From the NCBI GenBank assembly GCA_025450495.1, contig JANWHI010000035.1, positions 1 through 6,566 of the forward strand: a stretch of 6,566 nucleotides of DNA, read 5' to 3'. The position numbers were made by a program, and so were the translations under genes. This document shows, piece after piece, positions 1 through 6,566 of this stretch. Source of the DNA: Candidatus Dormiibacter sp. Its GTDB lineage: Bacteria > Chloroflexota > Dormibacteria > UBA8260. Position 1 is the stretch's first letter. Each line of letters begins with the position of its first letter. The notes beneath the pieces are model-generated. The model was given only the letters and a program-made list of their open reading frames with translations, did no database searches and had not been told where the DNA came from.

Positions 1-1302
1 CACGGCGGCATCCTCGCGGACCCGAGCGATGCCGAGCACCGTGCCGACATGGAGGAGTACGGCATCGAGGCGATCGATCTCGTCGTCGTCAATGCCTATC
101 CCTTCTCGTCGGAGCAGTCGACCGAGCTGATCGACATCGGTGGCCCGACGATGATCCGCGCCGCCGCCAAGAACAGCGGCACCGTCACGGTCATCGTCGA
201 GCCCGCGCAGTACCACGAGGTGCTCGAGGAGCTGCGCGAGTCCGGCGCCATCTCGCAGCCTACCCGCGACCGTCTCGCCGCTCGCGCCTTCGCACACACC
301 GCCGCGTACGACACCGCGGTCGCCTCCTATCTCGCCGGCGAGCTGCCCGACCCACAGCCGGTTCCCCCCGAGGAATACACCACCGGCGGCCGGCTGATCG
401 CACAGCTTCGCTACGGCGAGAATCCCCACCAGAGCGGCGCGCTCTACACCATCCCCGGCCCGGCGGGTGGACTTGCCCACGCGCGCCAGGTCCAGGGACC
501 GGCGCTCAGCTTCACCAACTGGCTCGACTGCGACGCCGCGCGCCGCCTGGTCTGCGATTTCGACGAGCCGGCCGCCGCCGTCATCAAGCACACCAACCCC
601 TGTGGCTTCGCCGTCGGCAGCGACATCGCCGATGCCTACCGCCGCGCCTACGAGTGCGATCCACAGTCGGCGTACGGGGGCATCGTCGCCCTCAACCGTC
701 CCCTCGACGAGGCGACGGCCGAGCAGCTGGCGGCGACGTTCCTCGAGGCGGTCGTGCTCCCCGCGATCAGCGACGCAGCGGCATCGCGCCTCGCCGCCAG
801 GCAGCGCCTGCGGATTCTCGTCGTCGAGCGCCCCAGCTGCGCCGCCGCGCTCGACGTCCGCAGCGTCGACGGCGGCCTGCTGGTCCAGACCACAGACTGT
901 GTCAGCTCGGAGCGCAGCGCCATGACCGTGGTCACCAGCGCCCAACCCGACGACGCGCGATGGCGCGACCTCCTGGTGGCCTGGCGCGTCGTCGCCCGGG
1001 TCAAGTCCAACGCCATCGTCATCGTCCGCGACGGCATGGCAGTCGGCGTCGGCGCCGGTCAGATGTCGCGCGTGGAGGCCGCGGAGCTGGCGGTGCACCG
1101 CGCCGGCGACCGGGCCGCGGGCGCAGTCGCCGCGTCGGACGCGTTCTTCCCGTTCCCCGATGGCGTCGAGGCGCTGGGCACCGCGGGCATCGCCGCCGTC
1201 ATCCAGCCGGGCGGGTCCAAGCGCGACCCGGAGGTCACCGCCGCCGCCGAGCGCCTGGGCATGGCGATGGTGCATACCGGCGAGCGCCACTTCCGCCACT
1301 GA
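1..1302 (+). CDS. purH: Bifunctional AICAR formyltransferase / IMP cyclohydrolase (PurH), 5'-truncated
   Basis: PurH catalyses the last two steps of de novo purine synthesis in the cytoplasm: formylation of AICAR by 10-formyl-tetrahydrofolate, then ring closure to IMP. The frame is open from base 1 (HGGILADPSD...), so the ATG at 49 is internal. The window holds 433 residues, and about 75 N-terminal residues are missing by comparison with E. coli PurH. In window numbering, the cyclohydrolase domain keeps NAYPF (Tyr33), IDIGGPTM (Asp45) and AAAKN (Lys57), which match known active-site Tyr, Asp and Lys positions. The conserved Lys just before HGG lies outside the window. The transformylase domain follows, with RYGENPHQ (137-144), the catalytic Lys-His of KHTNPCG (196-197), VKSNAIV (about 334-340), DAFFPFPDG (380-388) and QPGGS (402-406). 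The end, HFRH, is the usual PurH C-terminus. One oddity is a YPF-to-IDIGG loop of only 8 residues, against about 17 in E. coli. The identification is very secure. Confidence 0.97.
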   Translation, partial: HGGILADPSDAEHRADMEEYGIEAIDLVVVNAYPFSSEQSTELIDIGGPTMIRAAAKNSGTVTVIVEPAQYHEVLEELRESGAISQPTRDRLAARAFAHTAAYDTAVASYLAGELPDPQPVPPEEYTTGGRLIAQLRYGENPHQSGALYTIPGPAGGLAHARQVQGPALSFTNWLDCDAARRLVCDFDEPAAAVIKHTNPCGFAVGSDIADAYRRAYECDPQSAYGGIVALNRPLDEATAEQLAATFLEAVVLPAISDAAASRLAARQRLRILVVERPSCAAALDVRSVDGGLLVQTTDCVSSERSAMTVVTSAQPDDARWRDLLVAWRVVARVKSNAIVIVRDGMAVGVGAGQMSRVEAAELAVHRAGDRAAGAVAASDAFFPFPDGVEALGTAGIAAVIQPGGSKRDPEVTAAAERLGMAMVHTGERHFRH

Positions 1303-1346
1303 CCAGAGGCCGTTCCGCCACTGACCAGCGGCCGTTCCGCCACTGA
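1291..1346 (+). repeat. 22-bp direct tandem repeat (about 2.5 copies) spanning the purH stop codon
   Basis: Two 22-bp units (1291-1312 and 1313-1334) differ at one base (agagg versus agcgg). A 12-base partial third copy (1335-1346) follows directly. Each copy begins ttccgccactga, which in the first copy encodes the last three PurH residues (Phe-Arg-His) and the TGA stop. The purH end has therefore been copied downstream as non-coding sequence. It probably arose by slippage or unequal recombination. Any role in termination or mRNA stability is unproven. Confidence 0.9.
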
Positions 1347-1347
1347 A

Positions 1348-1472
1348 GCCGGGGAGGGCGTTGTCGCTCCGGTCGCTGTCCTCGCTGATCGCAGCGGAGC
1401 CCCTGGGCTGGCGCCGTGTGGGTCTCCGCGCGGCTGCGGATGCTCCCTCCGCGACAACGCCCTCCCCTCGGC
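1348..1472. repeat. Perfect 17-bp inverted repeat enclosing three small hairpins
   Basis: The arms ggggagggcgttgtcgc (1351-1367) and gcgacaacgccctcccc (1451-1467) are exact reverse complements. After a 2-base bulge, gcc (1348-1350) can also pair with ggc (1470-1472), giving about 20 base pairs. The 83 bases between contain three possible hairpins: cgctg/cagcg (1383-1396), agcc/ggct (1398-1409) and tccgc/gcgga (1425-1440). Folded as RNA this would be a closed, multibranched structure. It could be a structured transcript, a REP-like or MITE-like repeat, or a purH terminator. No T-run follows either arm and I see no target-site duplication, so none of these is settled. The pairing itself is directly visible. 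Confidence 0.8.
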
Positions 1473-1532
1473 GTCACCCCCCGGGCGCGTCACTGATGCG
1501 AAAGGTAACCCGCGCGATGCTCCGATCTGTAT

Positions 1533-1551
1533 CCCCCTGCGTATGAGGGGG
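1533..1551. promoter_or_regulatory. C5T/AG5 inverted repeat upstream of the orphan gene, possible operator
   Basis: ccccct (1533-1538) and aggggg (1546-1551) are perfect 6-bp inverted arms around the 7-base spacer gcgtatg, ending 52 bases before the start codon at 1604. It lies in the leader where an operator or 5'-UTR hairpin would be expected. The C-tract/G-tract layout loosely recalls operators of CsoR-type repressors, but the spacing does not match their consensus well and no regulator gene is nearby. The symmetry is visible; its function is inference. Confidence 0.35.
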
Positions 1552-1603
1552 TGAAGGAGAGTCGCATCGCCAGCGACGCAGCCACCGACCAGGAGACCTC
1601 GAG

Positions 1604-2005
1604 ATGTCCGCCCAACCGGCCACACCAATTGACGGCGACCGGATCGCTCGCGCCGGCAGCGAGATCTGGGAGCGGCGGACCACCTCCATGCGCCGCCGCC
1701 TGGCCGGCCCGCGAGTCCGTCAGCGGGTCAACGCGATCGACGCGCTGATCGCCATCCTCGAGGAGCGCCACCTCACCGGCGAGCGCACCCTCGACCGGGT
1801 CATGCGCCAGCGCCTGTACCGCCTCGAGGATGAGGTCGGCCTGCCCCTGCCGCGCAGGGCGGTCCGCGCCCGCAACACCGTGCGCCTCCACGCCGCCCTG
1901 CTCGACTGGCAGGAGGCACTGCTCGACGAGATGATGCCCGAGCGACTCCGCTTCCCGGATGTGCACGACTCCGACTGGGCCACTCCGGCACCGCACGGCT
2001 GGTAG
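1604..2005 (+). CDS. Uncharacterised arginine-rich, lysine-free small protein (133 aa)
   Basis: I do not recognise this protein. It has 133 residues, starting MSAQPATPID and ending PAPHGW. The ATG is supported by an AGGAGA Shine-Dalgarno at 1591-1596, 7 bases upstream, which is the main reason to believe the gene. The sequence has 23 arginines and no lysine or cysteine. It appears mostly helical, with alternating acidic and Arg-rich stretches (MRRRLAGPRVRQRV, LEERHLTGERTLDRVMRQRLYRLEDE). It has no signal peptide and no membrane segment. The charge pattern suggests a soluble protein that could bind nucleic acid or a protein partner, but this is inference. It is downstream of purH on the same strand, 301 bases away, and convergent with the zinc-finger gene. 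A non-coding frame is unlikely given the Shine-Dalgarno and protein-like composition. Confidence 0.75.
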   Translation: MSAQPATPIDGDRIARAGSEIWERRTTSMRRRLAGPRVRQRVNAIDALIAILEERHLTGERTLDRVMRQRLYRLEDEVGLPLPRRAVRARNTVRLHAALLDWQEALLDEMMPERLRFPDVHDSDWATPAPHGW

Positions 2006-2017
2006 CCTCGTGCGCTC

Positions 2018-2035
2018 CCCCGCCCGGCATCGGGG
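2018..2035. terminator. Possible bidirectional terminator hairpin between convergent genes
   Basis: ccccg (2018-2022) pairs with cgggg (2031-2035) around an 8-base loop, in the 64-base gap between two convergent genes. Placement suits a shared terminator, but the stem is only 5 bp and no T-run follows on either strand. In GC-rich bacteria such stems are often chance. Confidence 0.3.
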
Positions 2036-2069
2036 TGGCTTCCCGCCCAGGACGTGACGTCAGGGACTG

Positions 2070-2429
2070 CTAGCGCCGCCCCGCCTTCGGCTGATGCTCC
2101 ACGCAGTACCGCGCCGCTGGCATCGCCTCGAGCCGTCCCTCAGCGATCGGCTTGGCGCACACCTCGCACTGACCATACGTCCCCGCATCCAGCCGCGCCA
2201 GCGCCGCCTTCACCTCGAGCAACTCAGCCTCGACACTCTGCAGCACCCCGAGGTCGAGCTCGCGCTCAAGTGTCTCAGTGGCCTGCTCGGCCGGGTGCTG
2301 GTCGACAGTCGAGAGCTCGCGCGCGGAGGCCTCGTTTGCGGAGGTGCTCAGCCGGCTGGCGGCGTTGCGAACCTGAGTGAGTCGATCGTGCTCGGCGATC
2401 AGACGCCCGCGGGCCTGCTCTGTGTTCAT
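2070..2429 (-). CDS. TraR/DksA-family zinc-finger protein (119 aa)
   Basis: Small DksA-like proteins enter the secondary channel of RNA polymerase or act as related transcription factors. This one has a helical, coiled-coil-like N-terminal part (about residues 1-80) and a C-terminal zinc finger, GTYGQCEVCAKPIAEGRLEA...RYCVEH. The metal ligands read Cys88-x2-Cys91-x17-Cys109-x2-His112, so the fourth ligand is His instead of the classical Cys. The segment STVDQHPAEQATE (41-53) corresponds to the DNHPADxATE tip of the short YteA-like subgroup, with Glu48 where Asp is usual. At 119 residues it is shorter than E. coli DksA (151) and fits that subgroup. The start at 2429 has an AGGAG Shine-Dalgarno (complement of 2439-2443) 9 bases upstream. 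It lies 71 bases after glgB on the same strand and may be read from glgB or from its own promoter. The family is secure; its exact role is unknown. Confidence 0.92.
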   Translation of the reverse strand: MNTEQARGRLIAEHDRLTQVRNAASRLSTSANEASARELSTVDQHPAEQATETLERELDLGVLQSVEAELLEVKAALARLDAGTYGQCEVCAKPIAEGRLEAMPAARYCVEHQPKAGRR

Positions 2430-2470
2430 GGACGGATGCTCCTGGGATGAGTGGGCCGCGCTGGCGCCAC

Positions 2471-2499
2471 ATTGTCTTGCCTGGGACCTGCGCTGGCAA
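2471..2499 (-). promoter_or_regulatory. Putative sigma-70-type promoter for the DksA-like gene
   Basis: On the minus strand, TTGCCA (complement of 2494-2499, 5 of 6 matches to TTGACA) is followed after exactly 17 bases by GACAAT (complement of 2471-2476, 4 of 6 matches to TATAAT). It starts just after the glgB stop codon and would begin transcription about 35 bases before the DksA-like start codon. The spacing is ideal, but neither box is perfect and no experiment supports it. Confidence 0.4.
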
Positions 2500-2500
2500 C

Positions 2501-4683
2501 CTACCCGGGCGCCAGCCAGACCACGCCGAGAGGTGGGACGGTGATGGTGGCGGACTGGTCGAACCCGTGCCAGCTCATCGGCTCTGTCTCAACCTTACCC
2601 ATGTTGCCCTGCCCGCTGCCTCCGTAATCCACCGCGTCGGTGTTGATCACCTCGCGCCAGGCGCCCCCTACAGGCAGGCCGACGCGGAAGCCGTGGTAGA
2701 CGGCGGGAGAGAAATTGGCGACGCAGGCCAGGCCCGGCTGTCCCTGCGCATCCATGCGCACGAAGCTGAGCACGCTCTGGTCGACGTTGCCGGCGTCGAT
2801 CCAGCGGAAGCCCTCACTATTGCCGTCGACCTGCCACAGCGCGGGGGTCTCCGCGTACACCCTGCCCACGTCGCCGACCAGGCGCTGCATGGCCGCGTGC
2901 TCACGCTGCTCGACCAGGTGCCAGTCGAGCGAGCGATCGTGGTTCCACTCCGCCCACTGTGCGAACTCGCCGCCCATGAAGAGCAGCTTCTTGCCGGGAT
3001 GCGCGTACATCCAGCCGAACAGGGTGCGCAGGTTGGCGAACTGCTGCCAGCGGTCGCCGGGCGTCTTGCCGATCAGCGAGCGCTTGAGGTGAACGACCTC
3101 GTCGTGCGACAGCGGCAGGATGAAGTTCTCAGCCCACGCGTACCAGACACCGAAGGTGAGCTGCTGATGGTGGTAGCGGCGGAAGACGGGGTCCTTGCCG
3201 ATGTAGTCGAGCGTGTCGTGCATCCAGCCCATGTTCCACTTGAAGGTGAAGCCGAGCCCGCCGCTCGCCGTCGTCCGTGACACCGCCGGCCACGCCGTCG
3301 ACTCCTCGGCGATGGTCATGACCCCGGGGAAGCTGCCGTGCACCTGGTCGTTGAACTCGCGGAGGAAGGCGATCGCCTCGAGGTTCTCACGGCCACCGTA
3401 CTGGTTGTGCACCCACTCGCCCGCCCTGCGTGAGTAGTCGAGGTAGAGCATCGAGGCGACGGCGTCGACGCGCAGCCCGTCGATGTGGAACTCTTCGACC
3501 CAGTAGAGCGCGTTGGCGACGAGGAAGTTGCGCACCTCGTTGCGACCGAAGTTGAACACCAGGGTGCCCCAGTCGGGCTGGGCGCCGCGGCGCGGATCCG
3601 CGTGCTCGTACAGGGCGGTTCCGTCGAAGCGCGCCAGCGCCCACTCGTCGCGGGGGAAGTGCGCGGGCACCCAGTCGACGATGACGCCGATGCCGTTCTG
3701 ATGAAGGTGATCGACCAACCAACGCAGGTCGTCGGGCGAGCCGTAGCGCGCAGTGGGCGCGTAGTAGCTGCTGACCTGGTATCCCCAGGAGCCGCCGAAA
3801 GGGTGCTCGGCGATGGGCAGCAGCTCGACGTGCGTGAACGAGAGTCGTTTGCAGTAATCGGCCAGCTGCTGAGCCACCTCGCGGTAGTTGAGCAGCGCGT
3901 CGCCAGCCCCGCGGCGCCAGGAGCCGAGGTGCACCTCGTAGATGTTGAGCGGCTCGGTGGTGCGGTCGCCCTGGCGCCGCCGTGACATCCACGCCTGGTC
4001 GGCCCACGAGTACGTGGTGTCGGTGACGATGCTGGCCGTGCCCGGCGGCACCTCCGCGGCGCGCGCCAGCGGGTCGGCCTTGAGCACCGGCCTGCCGTCG
4101 GTGCCGATCACGCGGAACTTGTAGCGCTGCCCGGCACCGACGTTGGGGATGAACAGCTCCCACACACCGCTGGCGCCGAGGTTGCGCATCGGCTGGGTAC
4201 GGTCGTCCCAGGCGCTGCTGTCGCTGACCAGCGCCACGCCGCGGGCGTTGGGCGCCCAGACGGCGAACGCGGTTCCGCGCACCCCCTGGTGCTCGATGAC
4301 CCGCGCCCCCAGCCGCTCCCAGAGGCGGCGGTGGGTGCCCTCGCCGATCAGGTGCAGATCGAGCTCGCCGAGGGTTGGCAGGAAGCGGTAGGGATCGTCA
4401 ACCTCCCACTCGTGCTCGGCGGTGCGGATCCGCAGCCGGTAGCCGGGCAGGTCGGCCTCCGGCACCGCGGCCTCGAACAGGCCGCCCTCGTCGACGCGCT
4501 TCATCGGCACCACGCCGCCCGGGTGGGCGACGCTGACCGCGGTGGCCTCCGGGTGGAAGGCGCGAACCACTGTGACCTTGCCATCGGGGTGAACGCCGAG
4601 GAGCTGGTGGGGATCGCGGTGGACCCCGGCGCGAAGCTTGCGGACCTCGTCGATGGTGCTCAGCGGCGGATGCTGGACTGTGC

Positions 4684-4687
<4 letters not shown>
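2501..4687 (-). CDS. glgB: 1,4-alpha-glucan branching enzyme (GlgB, GH13)
   Basis: GlgB cuts alpha-1,4-glucan chains and re-attaches them through alpha-1,6 links, branching glycogen or the related GlgE-pathway glucan in the cytoplasm. The protein is 728 residues, the same length as E. coli GlgB. Order: N-terminal domain (about 1-110), CBM48 (about 125-225), GH13 barrel (about 245-620) and C-terminal beta domain. The catalytic set is intact: Asp408 nucleophile in HIDGLRVDAV, Glu461 acid/base in AEEST and Asp529 in LSHDEVVH, with DWVPAHFP (338-345) as region I. Spacings between these residues match E. coli (53 and 121). I chose the ATG at 4687 because it overlaps the mak stop as ATGA and has GAGG (complement of 4695-4698) 7 bases upstream. 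The open frame continues 78 codons further up inside mak, but that part is low-complexity Arg/Ala/Gly sequence unlike any GlgB. It is the third gene of the treS-mak-glgB operon. Confidence 0.97.
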
Positions 4688-6158
<1,471 letters not shown>

Positions 6159-6162
<4 letters not shown>

Positions 6163-6566
6163 TCGGTGGTGTCCTCGATGGTGAACCAGAGAAAGCTGTG
6201 CGGCGCCAGGGTGAGCAGGTAGGACAGCTCGCCGATCCTGGGGAAGTGCACATGGCCGAGCATCTCCACCGGCGTGCAGCCCTCGAAGCGACGCAGGTCG
6301 AGCTCGACGGGCTGCGCAAACCGCGACAGGTTGTTGACGCAGAGGATCATCTGGCCGTGCAGCGTGCGCAGGAACGCGAACACCGACGGGTTCGCGGCGT
6401 CGAGCGCCTCGAAGGTGCCCTCGCCGAACACCGCGAAGCGCTTGCGCACGGCGATGAAGCGGCGCATCCAGTGCAGCAGCGACGACTCGTTGCGCATCTG
6501 CGCCTCGACGTTGACCGCGGGGAAGCCGTACACCGGGTCCATCAGCGGCGGCAGGTAGAGCTGAGC
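6159..6566 (-). CDS. treS: Trehalose synthase (TreS), C-terminal part, cut by the window edge
   Basis: TreS interconverts trehalose and maltose by intramolecular rearrangement and supplies maltose to maltokinase. The frame is open to the right edge, leaving the last 135 of roughly 550-600 residues. The fragment begins AQLYLPPLMDPVYGFPAVNVEAQ, a TreS hallmark just after the GH13 catalytic core, and continues SLLHWMRRFIAVRKRFAVFGEGTFE and a beta-rich C-terminal domain ending LWFTIEDTTE. The Met at 6542 is internal (PLMDPVYG) and is not the start. The catalytic residues lie outside the window. The gene ends in a 4-base overlap with mak, so the two are very likely translationally coupled and not fused. 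Maltosyltransferase or alpha-amylase relatives are less likely because the MDPVYG...AVNVEAQ segment is TreS-specific. Confidence 0.94.

Larger units (their letters stand above)
1303..1603. other. Structured intergenic region between purH and the small gene at 1604
   Basis: This 301-base gap holds no credible gene: short open frames cross it on both strands but lack a convincing start, codon pattern or family likeness. It contains the tail of the 22-bp tandem repeat, a long inverted repeat with hairpins inside, and a C5/G5 inverted repeat. A short direct repeat, gcgtcac, also occurs at 1471-1477 and 1488-1494. No clear sigma-70 promoter was found. A weak ECF-like pair (GGTAAC at 1504-1509 and TCTGTAT at 1526-1532, 16 bases apart) is the best candidate for driving the small gene, but it is little better than chance. 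The gap has the same GC-rich character as its flanks. Confidence 0.6.

Noticed and set aside
1291..1346. Tandem repeat as a CRISPR array
   Set aside because: The copies are contiguous with no spacers and no cas genes are nearby.
1348..1472. The inverted repeat as a confirmed insertion sequence or intrinsic terminator
   Set aside because: There is no transposase, no target-site duplication and no T-run after the stem, so it is reported only as an inverted repeat.
1059..1628. A 189-codon minus-strand frame crossing the purH end and the intergenic repeats
   Set aside because: Its apparent internal protein repeat is only the 22-bp DNA repeat translated; it overlaps the conserved purH end and has no family likeness.
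2055..2062. TGACGTCA palindrome between the convergent genes
   Set aside because: A single 8-base palindrome in GC-rich DNA is expected by chance, and its place downstream of both genes does not suit an operator.
2447..3280. A 277-codon plus-strand open frame opposite the 3' part of glgB
   Set aside because: It is antisense to the conserved GlgB C-terminal half, has no ribosome site that I can see, and no recognisable domain.

Overview
The window is a GC-rich stretch of bacterial chromosome with tightly packed, ordinary housekeeping and carbohydrate genes. The gene set (trehalose synthase, maltokinase and glycogen branching enzyme in that order), the near absence of AT-rich DNA and the arginine-over-lysine bias fit an actinobacterium or a neighbouring high-GC terrabacterial lineage such as Dormibacterota or Chloroflexota. 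I cannot place it more precisely from sequence alone.

Layout. Bases 1-1302 (+) are the 3' part of purH, the last two steps of de novo IMP synthesis, cut by the left edge. Bases 1303-1603 are non-coding and carry most of the unexplained structure: a 22-bp tandem repeat that copies the end of purH including its stop codon, a perfect 17-bp inverted repeat enclosing three small hairpins, and a C5/G5 inverted repeat just upstream of the next gene. Bases 1604-2005 (+) encode a 133-residue arginine-rich, lysine-free protein that I do not recognise. It converges on a minus-strand gene (2070-2429) for a small TraR/DksA-type zinc-finger protein, which has a plausible promoter of its own.

The rest (2501-6566) is one minus-strand operon read right to left: treS (partial, cut by the right edge), mak and glgB, joined by two 4-base ATGA stop/start overlaps. 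TreS interconverts trehalose and maltose, maltokinase makes maltose 1-phosphate, and GlgB adds alpha-1,6 branches. Together with the maltosyltransferase GlgE, which is not in the window and might lie beyond the right edge, this is the GlgE route from trehalose to branched alpha-glucan. The DksA-like gene follows glgB on the same strand and could be partly co-transcribed.

I found no CRISPR array, rRNA, tRNA, transposase gene or phage gene. The coding genes look conventional. The points worth following up are the structured purH downstream region, the orphan gene and small departures in PurH and the zinc-finger protein.
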